From contig CAVWBA010000016.1 in the NCBI GenBank assembly GCA_963753135.1, positions 1 through 64,000 on the forward strand: a stretch of 64,000 nucleotides of DNA. Direction: 5' to 3'. The stretch comes from Roseiarcus sp963753135 (GTDB lineage Bacteria > Pseudomonadota > Alphaproteobacteria > Rhizobiales > Beijerinckiaceae). The notes under the pieces are model-generated. The model worked only from the letters and a program-made list of their open reading frames with translations. It had not been told where the DNA came from and made no database searches. This document shows positions 1 to 9,654 of the stretch, piece after piece; the stretch's first letter is position 1; each line of letters begins with the position of its first letter. A program made the position numbers and the translations under genes.

Positions 1-958
1 CTTGCCCTCGAGCGCCATGATCAGGGCGACCGCGCCGTAATAGGCTTCCTGGTAGGGGAGCCAAGCGTAAGTGAACTGCCACTTGCCCTCCTTCACCTTG
101 TCGACGCCGAGCTTGGTCGCGCCACCGGAGAAGATCATGACATCTTGCCTGGTGTCTTGCCAGCGGCGATGACCGCCTGCTCGACGCCGCGGCTCGTCGT
201 CCCAGGGCGAGACGACCATCGTGATGTCGGGATGCGCGAGCAGCGCGTCCTGGATCTTCTTGAGGGCCATGCGCGGATCAAAGTTGCCGGGCTCGTCGAC
301 GACGATCTTGACGTTGGGATATTTCTCCTGGGCCTTCTTGATCGCGCCTTCCCAGTAGCCGAACAGATCCGAGCCTACGAAGCCGCCGACCGCCGCGACC
401 TTGCACTCGCCTTTGCACTGGGCGAAGGCGTGATCCATGTAGTCATAAAAATGCGCCGGGCCTTGCATCGTGAAAGTCGCGGCGAGGCCAGGCGGTAGTC
501 GGGATCGCCGCACATCGCGATGTCGATCGAGACGACCGGCTTCTCCGTCGGCTTCAGGAGGCGCTTGTAGATGCCGCAGCCGGGTGCGGACGCCGTGGGC
601 CCGTAAAGGTAGCCGTCGAAACCTTCCGTGACCGCGTCCTGCACGACCTTGGCCTGAGTCGCCGATTAAAGGCCGCATCGAAGATCTTGAAGGTGAAGCC
701 ATACTTCTCCGCGGCGGCTTTCAGGCCCGCGAGCCGCGCGAGGCAGTAGGCATTGTCCACGCATTCTGTGAGGTAGCCGATGCGATATGGCTTGGACGGC
801 TTTACGCCCGCCTTGTCAAAATCCACAACCGCCTTGGCGGCGGGTGAGATCGATGAGGCGTCCTCGGCGAACGCTGTCGGAACAACGCCGATCAATAACG
901 CAGATGCGCACGCTACGGCGAAGCGTCTGACGCGACCGACCTGCTTCGAAACGTTCAT
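1..958 (-). pseudogene. Sugar ABC transporter substrate-binding protein, frame-broken and cut by the window edge
   Basis: Reading leftward from an ATG at 958 (GGGAG ribosome site just upstream) the protein begins with a hydrophobic signal peptide ending near an AFA/ED cleavage site, followed by a periplasmic-binding-protein core of the sugar type (IGYLTECVDNAYC, then GPTASAPGCGIYKRLL). The reading frame changes near 665 and again near 490 and near 230, so the coding potential runs through three frames. The C-terminus lies beyond position 1. Known family members deliver a sugar or polyol to an ABC permease; no cognate ATPase or permease is visible beside it, although a different rhamnose-type importer lies 4 kb downstream. 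It could be a real pseudogene or a gene with several sequencing indels. Confidence 0.7.
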
Positions 959-1059
959 TTGCTTGCTCCCAGCTCCCAGCCCGCCAAACATCCGGGCCCG
1001 CGGCATAGCCGAAAGGGTCGATGCGGCGCTGCGAGGCGCTCTTGCAAGCGTCGTGCCTA

Positions 1060-1582
1060 GCGCAATTCAGAAGGCGCTCGACCGGAAGGGCGGCAAAGGT
1101 GATAGCGGCCGCCTTGGCGCCGGCCGAGACCGGGTCCTTTGCTTTGGCGCTCTCCGATAGGGTTTTGGCCAGCAGGCTCGCGTTGGCCAGTGGAACTCGA
1201 GCGCGGCCGCGGCACGCCGCCGGGCGTCGAGGTTAGGTGGGCGGCCCGCAATGTCGCAACACAACTGCAGCTGTGTTGCAGCAAGGAGAGGCTCGGCGGC
1301 CACCGCGAAATGCAAATCGCACAGAGTAGCGGCGCCGGCGTTGAGGCGAAGCAGTTTACTCGAGGCGGCGACGCTTTGAAGGGCCAGGCGGGAAAGCAAG
1401 GCCCCGGCCCCAGGTGGTCGCGGGCGCAAACAGGCGTCCGGCAGAGCGAGGCTAGCCCCAGCGAAGAAGAGGTGATCGCTCTGCTGTGCGCCCGCGCCCA
1501 GGCCGCAAAGGCTAGCGTCTCTGAGCCATTCGCCGAGGTCGGCGAGTGGGTCGGGAACGAGGGCCAGATCGGCGCGAATCAT
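1060..1582 (-). pseudogene. DUF1403 family protein remnant
   Basis: The minus-strand translation from an ATG at 1582 reads through RLALQSVAASSKLLRLNA and DIAGRPPNLDARR, then continues after a frame change near 1200 as LANASLLAKTLSESAKAKD and AAAITFAALPVERLLN. This pattern resembles the DUF1403 family, proteins of unknown function found mainly on rhizobial plasmids and islands, often beside recombinases. Only the N-terminal and central part remains; the C-terminal part has no counterpart before the next gene. The call rests on recall of the family pattern, so it is moderate. The plasmid-like neighbours (recombinase, AAA ATPase, DUF3768) support an accessory origin. Confidence 0.5.
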
Positions 1583-1831
1583 GTGGACGTGGTGACTAGT
1601 GTGCGGCGCTTTGTCACGTTTTGTGCCGAGGAATTCGCCACGGTGGTCGCGGATTAGAAATGTCCGTAAGATTGTATTATCTGACTCCGGCCGCAATTCC
1701 GGCCATAGTACGAATGAAGACAAATCAACTATTGAGATCCGCAGTGAACGGCGCTGCTTCACTAGTAGTGAGGGGGCCTTGCCTGGGCGACATCGGCAGC
1801 CACGAGACGGTGGATTTGGGCCAGTTGTCAG

Positions 1832-3617
1832 CTAGAAGCCGATCCGCCGCCGGCCTGAGGCTGGTTTGGCTTGGGCTTCGTATTCAAGCCATTGCGCCAA
1901 AATCTTTAAATCGCGCTCGGCGAGCGCGCTCGCTTTCCTTGCGACCGTCGCGAAATCGGTTGGGGTCAAGCCGTCGAGCTTGAGCGCGAACTCAGGCGGA
2001 TCGGCGCCAAACGCGGCCCGGAACGCCTTAGCGATTTGATCTGGGATCATCGCAAGGAAGCGCACCTTGAATAGAAACCGACGCGCCGCGGCCGCGTCGA
2101 AAAGTTCAAGTGCATTGGTGGTGCAGGCGAAGGGGTAGGGATGCCGTTCCATCTGCATCAGCATCTCGTTGACCTGCGTGATCTCCCAAGAATGCTGGGC
2201 CGCCAATCGATCGCGCAGGAGCGAGTCGGCTTCGTCGATGATGAAAAAAGCACGGATATCTGCCGCCTCTTCGAACGCCGCGGCGATCCTCTTTTCCGAC
2301 TCGCCAAGCGACATGGAGCTGAGATCAGAGTACCGCTTCTCGAGGACATCGAGATCAGGCGCTCGGCGAGATGGCGAGCGTAGGCCGACTTTCCCGCACC
2401 TGGAGGACCCGATAGGCAAAATGAGATGGCGCGTGCGGGCGACTTGGCGACTTGGTCCGCGAGCCGAGCTAAGTCGACATCGGCCGAGCTCAGCATTGGG
2501 TCAAATCGGATCGGCGCTGACTCCGCCGGGAAGTCTCGCCCACCCAAAGCTCTTAGTGCGCTGCCGAGAAATCGTGCGCGCATCGCTGGAGGAACCCCGG
2601 ATATAAGCGGCGCACCGAATCGCGTTCTTGACGAGCGCAGTCGGGCTTGGAGTTCTTGCGAGTTCCAAGAGGACCGTTTCGTTGAGGCGAAGGTTTTCGC
2701 GCTTTGCGAGCTTTGCCACCATAGTCTTCCGGACTGAGAGGCTTGGTTTGGCGAAGCGCAGCGCGAGATTCATGCGCCGGATGATTGCCGGCCCTAATCT
2801 CTCAACATCATTGGTGATCCAAATCGTCGGGGCGGCGGCTCTCTCGATGAGCCGATTTATGAATACTTTGCTGCTTCGTCGATCAGAGGAGTTATCCTCA
2901 TCAAGCTCAGCGAGGATGTCGTCCGCCTCATCGACCACAACGATCGTCTTTCGCGCGATGCGTCCGACGGCGTTTGCAATGAGAAGCGCCGCAATCCGTT
3001 CGCGTCGATTGGGCTCTGAGCTTTCTTCGCCCCTCTCTCTGCAAAACTGGACGGAGAGCCCGACACGGGGCGCCAAGCGTCTTCGCGAACTCCGTCTTGC
3101 CCGTTCCCGGCGGCCCCTAGAAGAGGAGGTTCACGCCGCGCGGCGCCGGGCCTCTGAGACACCCGGCGCCAGCGACAATCCGAGAAGCTAGGTCGCGGAG
3201 ATCCCCGAGGTGCTCAAAGTCTTTCCAGGTCAGCGAGGCGTGGGCCGGTTCGCCGAGCAGGAGATTGCCAAGCTTGTTTGGGCCAAATCGGGGCAGGGAA
3301 AGAAAGCGATCAACAACAAGGGGCAAACTCGAGTTATTCTGCGCGTCTATCAAGCTCAATTCTGACGACTTGCCTCTGGCTGAGAGCTCGAGCCGCTCGG
3401 AATTCGTCTCAAGAAACGGCTCGAGCTCCAAACCGTCCGCGTGGAACCGATCATCGATGGCTTCGACAAGACGACGGACCTCCAGTACGCTAACCGCTCG
3501 CGCTAGAAGACCGAGGACCCGGCTCTGAGCGGCGTTGAGCGAACATGTCTGCGCAAGCCAATCGAGGCGCTTTTGAAGGGGAGAAGGGTGAGGTGCCGGC
3601 TCGCGAGCGATACGGAC
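1832..3617 (-). pseudogene. Tandem AAA+ ATPase, broken by several frameshifts
   Basis: Minus-strand coding pieces in different frames join into one protein with two AAA+ modules. The first module has a P-loop-like segment near 3100 (degraded frame) followed by Walker B IVVVDEADDI near 2930 and a sensor segment with IWITNDVERL. The second has a clear Walker A, SGPPGAGKSAYA, near 2400 and Walker B FFIIDEADSLL near 2240, then an arginine-rich sensor region and the stop at 1832. An alpha-helical N-terminal region lies at about 3120-3617, fused in frame to a recombinase fragment. Frame changes occur near 3117, 2500 and 2370. Such two-module ATPases occur in alphaproteobacterial islands; substrate and role are unknown. 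Its own start has been lost at the recombinase junction. Confidence 0.6.
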
Positions 3618-3929
3618 AACAGGCCCGGAAGGTTCGCTCATCCGCAACAAGCTTTGAAGCGCTTTGCGCAGGTCGGGATGCATTGGGATGCGCCGTCCAC
3701 CACGCTTTTTGGCGATCGCGTCGTGGATCGCAAGACTGTCGGCGACCTTGCCTCGCGCGTCGAGAATCATTGACCACTCGAGTTGGGCGATCTCGCAGGC
3801 GCGCAGTCCCGCTTTGACTGACAAGAGGATCATCACTCGATCACGCGCGGGGAAGGGTGCGCTTGATGTTCTGCGCAACATCCGCCGCAACATCTGGGGC
3901 GTAACGACCTTTGCTTGTTTGCCGGGCAT
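3618..3929 (-). pseudogene. Tyrosine recombinase (phage-integrase type) fragment
   Basis: From the ATG at 3929 about 100 residues match the start of the catalytic domain of tyrosine recombinases: the segment KAGLRACEIAQL carries the first catalytic arginine of the family, followed by a beta region and the conserved KKRGGRRIPMHPDL segment. The remaining catalytic residues (His-X-X-Arg, second His/Trp and the nucleophilic Tyr) are absent, because near 3617 the open frame passes directly into the N-terminal region of the AAA+ ATPase. The result is a 270-residue chimeric open frame (3117-3929). The enzyme cannot be active. It probably marks a deletion or recombination scar in an island. Confidence 0.65.
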
Positions 3930-4104
3930 ATTGAGAAACTCCGTGGGGGACGGCCGCCGAAGTCGGGAGCCGAGTTCGGGTAGGACGAGGTGAAAACGAT
4001 CGCCCTCAATGGCAGCGCCGAACGATTTGGGCGATTGGGACTTGGACAGTTCCGGGCTGAGTGGCGAGATCCGATGAGGGAAGCCGCGCGTGGCTTCGGA
4101 CGGT

Positions 4105-4446
4105 TCAGTATTCTTCCGCGAGCATCACCGTGAGGACACGCGTCGTGACAAGAGAATTGGCCGGATCAGGCGACATCAGCTCCATGTCGGAGTCGAAGTA
4201 ATCAATCTTCCAAAGGCAGCGGACATCGCCCTCATCGATAAGACCGAAGTCGTGCTCGCCATTCGGGTCGTTGTCTTCGTCAAACTGATCGAACGCACGG
4301 ACTTTGGTGAGAACCGAATGACGATGGTCGGCGGATAGGGATTTAAAGCCGGCGGTAACGACGACCGTCCCACCCACAAACGTGCGGCGGAAGGCATCAT
4401 TGAGCGCGCGAATGCGATCGCGCGAGAGCGCGTTTTCCTCGGTCAT
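4105..4446 (-). CDS. DUF3768 domain-containing protein
   Basis: An intact 113-residue protein starting at the ATG at 4446 (GAGG nine bases upstream); a longer in-frame start at 4590 exists but the family begins at this Met. It contains the DUF3768 signature: RIRALNDAFRRTF, then FDQFDEDNDPNGEHDFG, LWKIDYFD and a C-terminal SPDPANSLVTTRVLTVM ending in AEEY. Function is unknown; these proteins are common on rhizobial plasmids and integrative elements beside antirestriction, partition and single-stranded-DNA functions. Here the neighbours are recombinase and AAA ATPase remnants, which agrees with a plasmid-like origin. It is the only intact gene in the first 4.9 kb. Confidence 0.85.
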   Translation of the reverse strand: MTEENALSRDRIRALNDAFRRTFVGGTVVVTAGFKSLSADHRHSVLTKVRAFDQFDEDNDPNGEHDFGLIDEGDVRCLWKIDYFDSDMELMSPDPANSLVTTRVLTVMLAEEY

Positions 4447-4659
4447 CTTCAACCTCGAGAGAGTTTGCGAAACGGGAGAGCGCGCACGCTCGCCGATCGT
4501 TGATCCGAGGTTGCGGATCAGTCGTCGCTCGTGCTCAACGCGGTTGCTATCGGGGCTAGGGGATCGGCCTGCGGCGCCTACCGAGATCAATATACAACGT
4601 TATAATATTTCATATACACTAGTATGTCAAGTGGTTATCGTCGGTTAGCTGGCGCGTAT

Positions 4660-4793
4660 CCGGCAAGCGCGTCGCCATCCCGGCGGAGAGCATATGCGTG
4701 CATGGCGACGGACCGAGCGCTATCCCCATCGTGGAGTCGATCCGCGCAATCACCGACGAACTGGGAATCCCCCTGGCGCCGGTATCTGTTTAA
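4660..4793 (+). pseudogene. pxpA: C-terminal tail of 5-oxoprolinase subunit PxpA (LamB/YcsF family)
   Basis: Plus-strand codons from about 4662 read GKRVAIPAESICVHGDGP, then IVESIRAITDELGIPLAP and a TAA stop at 4791-4793. The ICVHGDGP motif near the end is typical of the PxpA/YcsF family, whose members cleave 5-oxoproline together with PxpB and PxpC. Only about 44 residues remain and no start codon or body precedes them; the sequence just upstream belongs to the intergenic side of DUF3768. It is therefore a truncated relic, likely left by the rearrangement that brought in the accessory DNA. Confidence 0.65.
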
Positions 4794-4966
4794 CCGTCAG
4801 TTACCCCTCTGCGACGGCCGCCTCGCCATCTGCGATGGCCTCGTTCCGATTAACGACTGGGCCGCGTCGATCCGCGGGCCTAGGGTTGTCAACAGGCCGT
4901 GGAGCCGAGCCGGCACGCGGCTCTGGCGCGCTCGCACGTTGGACCTGCGGTCAGGGTTGAACGTAC
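4794..4966. other. Short intergenic stretch, nothing recognised
   Basis: Between the pxpA tail and the hydrolase gene no conserved coding frame, hairpin or promoter stands out. A GGGGAGGA run at 4974-4981 is the only ribosome-site-like element; it lies rather far from the ATG chosen for the hydrolase. Confidence 0.3.
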
Positions 4967-4996
4967 GTGATCGGGGAGGAAGTCTGGCGATTCTCG

Positions 4997-5881
4997 ATGC
5001 GTGAATTGATCGAATTTCCTCGCCGCCAACCCCCCGGGCTCTACCATCTCGTGATCGGCGACGCCCTCGTGACCGCGGTGAATGACGGGACGTTCCAGGC
5101 CTCGTTCGATCTCATCGTCGGGATCGACCACTCCGAATGCGAGCGGCTGGAGAAGGCCGCTTTCCGGCCCGTTCCGCCAAAGATGACGATGAATGCGTTC
5201 CTGGTGCAGATGGCGGGCCGCCGCGTGCTGATCGACACTGGTTGCGGGGTCAGCATGGGGCCGACGCTTGGAATGCTCACCGACAATTTGCGCTCCATGG
5301 GTATCGAACCGGATGACATCGACACGGTCTTGATGACCCATCTTCATCCCGACCACGTGAACGGGCTCATCGATGAGCACGGGCAGGCCGTCTTTCCGAA
5401 GGCGGAGATCGTCGTGAACGAGGCGGAGCTGAATTTCTTCCGCGATCCGGATTCGCCCAGCCGCTCGCCGCCGGAGACATTGGAGTTCTTCGAGGGCGCG
5501 CGGCTCGCCACCGCGCCTTACGCCGATCGCATCCGCACAGTTCGCGACGGTCCAGTGCTTCCGGGCGTGACCGCGGTCACCCAGGCGGGACATACGCCGG
5601 GCCAAACGGCTTGGCTGATCGAATCGGGAAGCGATTCCCTCATGATCTGGGGCGATGTTGTGCATATGCCAAACTTGCAGATGGCCGCGCCCCAGGCCGG
5701 GACGGTGCTCGACATCGATCGCGGGCAGGCGATCGCGACGCGGAAGCGCGCTCTGGAAATGGCGGCGACGGACCAGATCCGCGTCGCCGGCACTCATTTC
5801 GACTTTCCCGCGATCGGCCATATCGAGCGCCGAGGAACTGGCTTCGGATTTGTGCCGGAGGTGTGGCGGGCGGTCGTCTGA
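4997..5881 (+). CDS. MBL-fold metallo-hydrolase
   Basis: A 294-residue cytoplasmic protein with the metallo-beta-lactamase fold. The zinc-binding motif is present as MTHLHPDHVNGL near residue 115, preceded by VLIDTGCGVSMG; later metal ligands are carried by AGHTPGQTAW and by GTHFDFP near the C-terminus, with the expected Asp in WGDVVH. The start is placed at the ATG at 4997; a GTG at 4967 in the same frame is possible. Substrate is unknown; proteins of this type include lactonases and other ester hydrolases. It lies 78 bp before a rhamnose-type ABC operon on the same strand, so a role in sugar or lactone handling is a fair inference but is not shown by the sequence. Confidence 0.85.
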   Translation: MRELIEFPRRQPPGLYHLVIGDALVTAVNDGTFQASFDLIVGIDHSECERLEKAAFRPVPPKMTMNAFLVQMAGRRVLIDTGCGVSMGPTLGMLTDNLRSMGIEPDDIDTVLMTHLHPDHVNGLIDEHGQAVFPKAEIVVNEAELNFFRDPDSPSRSPPETLEFFEGARLATAPYADRIRTVRDGPVLPGVTAVTQAGHTPGQTAWLIESGSDSLMIWGDVVHMPNLQMAAPQAGTVLDIDRGQAIATRKRALEMAATDQIRVAGTHFDFPAIGHIERRGTGFGFVPEVWRAVV

Positions 5882-5959
5882 GCAACGGGGGAAGCGCTCG
5901 GTTGCGATCGCTCTTGTCGGACGACGCGACCCAAAAACTGAACCAGGGAGGATGAGGCA

Positions 5960-6982
5960 ATGGACTTCAATCGTAGACAAATCACCAAAGGCTTGGCGGC
6001 CGGATTGGCGACGAGCACAGCGCTCACTCAGCTTCCGCGAGCAGCCTTCGCGCAGAAGAAACTGCGCATCGCCATGGTCGTGAAGGTTCTGGGCATCAAC
6101 TATTTTGATGTCGGCAGGGATGGCGGGCAGGAGGCCGCGAAGGAACTCGGCGACATCGAGCTCATCTACGCGGGCCCGACCGCGGCGACCGTCGAGCAGC
6201 AGATCGCTGTCATCGATACGCTGATCGCGCAACACGTGGACGTTCTGCTCATTTCCGCCAATGACGCGCACGCGCTGATCCCGACGACAAAGAAGGCGAT
6301 GCAGCGAGGGATCACGGTCCTCTCCTTCAATTCAGGCATTGCTCCCGAGGGACGGGCGATGCAGGTGAATGCGCCGCACGACGATCTGGTCGGCGCCAAC
6401 GATGTCCGCATGATCACCAAGACCATCGGCGGCGAGGGCGAGATCGCCATTCTCTCGGCCACTTCCCAAGCGACGAACCAGAATATCTGGATCGAGAAGA
6501 TGAAGGAGGAGCTGAAAAAGCCCGAGTACGCCAAGGTGAAGCTGGTCGGGGTCGTTTATGGCGACGACGCCGCCGACAAGAGCTATCGCGAGGCTCAGGG
6601 GCTCATCAAGGGCCATCCGAATCTGAAGGGCATCATTTCGCCGACAGCGGTTGGCATCATCGGCGCCTGTCGCGCGGTGACGGACGCGGGTCTCATCGGC
6701 AAGATTTACGTGACCGGTCACGGGCTCCCTTCCGAGATGAAGCCGAATGTGCTCTCCGGCGTATGCCAGACGTTCCAGCTCTGGAATCCGGCGGATCTCG
6801 GCTATGCCGGCGTGATGTTCGCGAGCCTTATCGCGCGCGGCGAGCTGAAGCCCGAGGTGGGCAAGACGGTGAAGATCGGCCGCCTCGGCGATATGACGAT
6901 CGAAGCGGAGAACAACACGTACTTGAAGAATCTGCTGGTCTTCGACAAGTCGAACATTGAAAAATACGCGGCGCAGTTCTGA
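5960..6982 (+). CDS. rhaS: Rhamnose-type sugar ABC transporter, periplasmic binding protein
   Basis: A 340-residue protein with a twin-arginine-like signal (NRRQITKGLAAGLATS) and an AFA cleavage site near residue 31. The mature part is a type I periplasmic-binding fold: GEIAILSATSQATNQNIWI and NLKGIISPTAVGI followed by LWNPADLGYAG match RhaS/AI-2-binding relatives. A clear GGGAGG ribosome site precedes the ATG. It heads an operon with one two-domain ATPase and two permeases, the RhaS-T-P-Q order known from rhizobia. Rhamnose is the best guess for substrate; autoinducer-2 (LsrB-like) or another sugar cannot be excluded because no catabolic gene (isomerase, kinase, mutarotase) lies in view. Confidence 0.8.
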   Translation: MDFNRRQITKGLAAGLATSTALTQLPRAAFAQKKLRIAMVVKVLGINYFDVGRDGGQEAAKELGDIELIYAGPTAATVEQQIAVIDTLIAQHVDVLLISANDAHALIPTTKKAMQRGITVLSFNSGIAPEGRAMQVNAPHDDLVGANDVRMITKTIGGEGEIAILSATSQATNQNIWIEKMKEELKKPEYAKVKLVGVVYGDDAADKSYREAQGLIKGHPNLKGIISPTAVGIIGACRAVTDAGLIGKIYVTGHGLPSEMKPNVLSGVCQTFQLWNPADLGYAGVMFASLIARGELKPEVGKTVKIGRLGDMTIEAENNTYLKNLLVFDKSNIEKYAAQF

Positions 6983-7051
6983 GTTGATCGTAGCCCAACC
7001 CCTCTTTGACGCCGCAGCAGGAACGTCGGGCGCCCGAACGTCTTCGAGCGT

Positions 7052-8680
7052 GTGGCGCAAAAGGGAGGCTCGCCAATCGCCGCCGGATCGGTCCTTGGGA
7101 GTCGCGCGGCGCGACAGAGGCGTCGGTTTGCCGCCGTGACGCCTCCGTCGAACCTTGCCGAGGCGGCGCCTCGGATTCCGCCGGCCCGCGAACCGTGCTT
7201 TGCGCTCTCCGACATCAGCAAAAGCTTTCCAGGCGTACGAGCGCTAAGCGGCGTCAGCTTGGCTCTCTATCCCGGCGAGGTCGTTGCGCTCATTGGCGAG
7301 AACGGCGCGGGCAAGTCGACGCTGGTCAAGATCATGACCGGCATCCTGCAGCCATCGCAGGGCTCCATACTGCTTGATGGCCGCCCGGCGACACTGTCTT
7401 CCGCCCATGACGCTTTCGCGCAGGGAATCACGGCCATCCACCAGGAGACGGTCCTCTTTGACGATCTGACGGTGGCCGAGAATATTTATCTTGGCCATGC
7501 GCCGCGCAATCGTTGGGGTGGGATCGACTGGAGAGCGACGGCGCGCCAAGCGCGCGAAGCGCTCATGAAGATTGGCGTCCGCCATCTCGATGTCGACGCT
7601 CGGCTGCGCGATCTCGGAACAGCCAGCAAGCACCTCGTCGCGGTCGCTCGGGCGCTGTCGGTCGACGCGCGGGTCGTCATCATGGACGAGCCGACAGCGG
7701 CTCTCTCACTGAAGGAAGTCGACGAGCTTTTCGGCATCGTTGAATTGTTGAAGAGGGATGGCAAAGCCATTCTTTTCATCAGCCATAAGTTCGAGGAGAT
7801 CGAGCGCATCGCTGATCGCTACGTGGTTTTCCGTGATGGCGAAATGGTCGGAGAGGGGTTTCTCAAGGAGACGAGTCGGAGCGACATTATCCGGATGATG
7901 GTCGGCCGTCCCATCGATCAGATTTTCCCCACGCGGCGTCACAAAATCGGGGCGCCAGTGCTGATCTGTTCCGGGCTGTCGCATCCCACCGAGTTCAGTG
8001 ACATCAGCTTCGAGTTGCGGGAGGGCGAAATTCTGGGCTTCTACGGCCTCGTTGGCGCGGGCAGAAGCGAGGTCATGCAAGCGCTCGCTGGAATCACACG
8101 GCCAAGCCGCGGCGCGGTGACGTTCGCGGGAAAGGCCATCGCGCCTAGATCCAGCGCCGACGCAATCGACGCCGGGATCGTCTATGTGCCCGAGGATCGC
8201 GGAGGGCAGGGCGCCGCCATCAGCTTGCCGATCTTCCAGAACATCTCGCTTCCGTCACTCGAGCGGACGTCGAAGTTCGGCGTTCTACGCGTTGGCGAGG
8301 AGTTTGCTCTCGCGCGCGCCTATGCGCAGCGCCTCCAGTTGCGCGCCGTCTCGCTTGAGCAAGACGTTCGAGCGCTGTCAGGCGGGAATCAGCAAAAAGT
8401 GGTCATCGCCAAATGGCTCGCAACGAGACCTAAGGTGATTATCCTGGATGAGCCGACCAAGGGGATCGACATCGGCTCGAAAGCTGCTGTCCACGGCTTC
8501 ATGGCCCAATTGGTCGAAGAGGGACTTTCCGTGATCATGGTCTCCTCGGAACTGCCGGAGATTCTGGGCATGTCCGATCGCGTTGTCGTCATGCGGCAGG
8601 GGCGGATTACCGCCGTCCACGACATTGAGGGTTTGACGGCCGAGACATTGGTGCGCGCCGCCGCGGGGCTGGCGACGTGA
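7052..8680 (+). CDS. rhaT: Sugar ABC transporter, duplicated ATP-binding protein
   Basis: Two tandem ABC cassettes. The first has Walker A GENGAGKSTLVK and Walker B VVIMDEPTAALS; the second has the degenerate P-loop GLVGAGRSEVMQ usual for this class, the ABC signature LSGGNQQK and Walker B VIILDEPTKGID. Length of about 510-540 residues is normal for monosaccharide importer ATPases (CUT2 class). The first roughly 28 residues are not conserved; a GTG at 7136 is a plausible alternative start. It overlaps the downstream permease by four bases, showing translational coupling. The protein powers import with the two permeases and the binding protein encoded upstream. Confidence 0.88.
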   Translation: MAQKGGSPIAAGSVLGSRAARQRRRFAAVTPPSNLAEAAPRIPPAREPCFALSDISKSFPGVRALSGVSLALYPGEVVALIGENGAGKSTLVKIMTGILQPSQGSILLDGRPATLSSAHDAFAQGITAIHQETVLFDDLTVAENIYLGHAPRNRWGGIDWRATARQAREALMKIGVRHLDVDARLRDLGTASKHLVAVARALSVDARVVIMDEPTAALSLKEVDELFGIVELLKRDGKAILFISHKFEEIERIADRYVVFRDGEMVGEGFLKETSRSDIIRMMVGRPIDQIFPTRRHKIGAPVLICSGLSHPTEFSDISFELREGEILGFYGLVGAGRSEVMQALAGITRPSRGAVTFAGKAIAPRSSADAIDAGIVYVPEDRGGQGAAISLPIFQNISLPSLERTSKFGVLRVGEEFALARAYAQRLQLRAVSLEQDVRALSGGNQQKVVIAKWLATRPKVIILDEPTKGIDIGSKAAVHGFMAQLVEEGLSVIMVSSELPEILGMSDRVVVMRQGRITAVHDIEGLTAETLVRAAAGLAT

Positions 8681-9654
8681 ACCGACTGCTCAAGTCGCGC
8701 GAGATTTGGCTCATCCTCGCCAACGTTGCGCTCCTCCTTTTCATCGCGCTGCGCTTCCCCGGCTTCGTGAGGCCAGGCAATCTGGCTCAGGTGTTCAACG
8801 ACACCTCGCTTCTCATCATGCTGGCGCTCGGCCAGATGGTTGTCCTGATCTCCCGATCGCTCGACCTGTCGATGGCCTCCAACCTGTGCTTCAGCGGCAT
8901 GGCGGTCGCGATGCTGAACGCCGCCCATCCCCAAATCGACGTGAGCATTCTGATCCTGCTCGCGCTCGCCATCGGCCTTGCGCTCGGAGCGCTGAACGGC
9001 CTGCTCATCTGGCTCTGCGATGTGCCCCCAATTGTGGTCACGCTGGGGACGCTCTCGATCTTTCGTGGCGCGACTTACGTTCTGTCTGGCGGCGCCTGGG
9101 TCAACGCCGATCAGATGAGCCCGAGTTTCATCGGATTCCAAAGAACGGTCGTGTTGGGCTTGCCCATGTTGTCCTGGATCGCGATTGGCGCGATCGTCCT
9201 CTTCGCAATCGTGATGCGCTGGACGCCGTTCGGCCGCTCTGTTTACGCGATTGGAGTCAATCCGGTCGCTTCGGTCTACACGGGGATCGATGTCGGCCGC
9301 ACGAAGTTCTTCGTCTTTTGCATCTCGGGGGCCGTCGCTGGACTCGTTGGGTACCTTTGGATTTCGCGCTACGTAATTGCCTCTGTTGAGGTTGCGAGCG
9401 GGTATGAACTCACCGTAATCGCCGCGTGTCTTGTTGGCGGAGTGTCGATCGCCGGCGGGGTTGGATCCGTGGCGGGCGCAGTGCTGGGGGCGCTGTTTCT
9501 CGGAATCATCGCCGATGCGCTTCCCGTGATCAATATTTCTCCATTCTGGCAAATGGCGATTTCGGGCGTCGCGATCATCATTGCAGTTGCGCTCAACTTG
9601 CGCGGCGAGCGGCGACCGGGGCGGATCATTCTCAAGCCCACCGAGGCGGCATGA
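8677..9654 (+). CDS. rhaP: Sugar ABC transporter permease (first)
   Basis: A 325-residue polytopic inner-membrane protein of the CUT2 permease class (RbsC/LsrC/RhaP). Several hydrophobic helices are visible, with the typical YVASSVE/VEVASGYELTVIAACLVGG-like region before GVGSVAGAVLGA near the C-terminus. The GTG start overlaps the stop of the ATPase gene by four bases and its own stop overlaps the next permease start (ATGA), so all are translated from one transcript. It probably forms a heterodimer with the second permease. Confidence 0.88.
   Translation: MNRLLKSREIWLILANVALLLFIALRFPGFVRPGNLAQVFNDTSLLIMLALGQMVVLISRSLDLSMASNLCFSGMAVAMLNAAHPQIDVSILILLALAIGLALGALNGLLIWLCDVPPIVVTLGTLSIFRGATYVLSGGAWVNADQMSPSFIGFQRTVVLGLPMLSWIAIGAIVLFAIVMRWTPFGRSVYAIGVNPVASVYTGIDVGRTKFFVFCISGAVAGLVGYLWISRYVIASVEVASGYELTVIAACLVGGVSIAGGVGSVAGAVLGALFLGIIADALPVINISPFWQMAISGVAIIIAVALNLRGERRPGRIILKPTEAA

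Noticed and set aside
1139..1657. 172-residue plus-strand open frame near the left edge
   Set aside because: Opposite the DUF1403 relic; no motif and no start signal, whereas the minus-strand pieces follow a family pattern.
4889..6271. 460-residue open frame on the minus strand
   Set aside because: It lies opposite the MBL hydrolase and the rhaS start, both with clear motifs; its own composition (Arg/His-rich, no motif) is that of a shadow frame.
8389..9552. 387-residue open frame on the minus strand, rich in Asp, Arg and His
   Set aside because: Antisense to rhaT and rhaP, with the low-hydrophobicity pattern expected of the reverse of a membrane gene.
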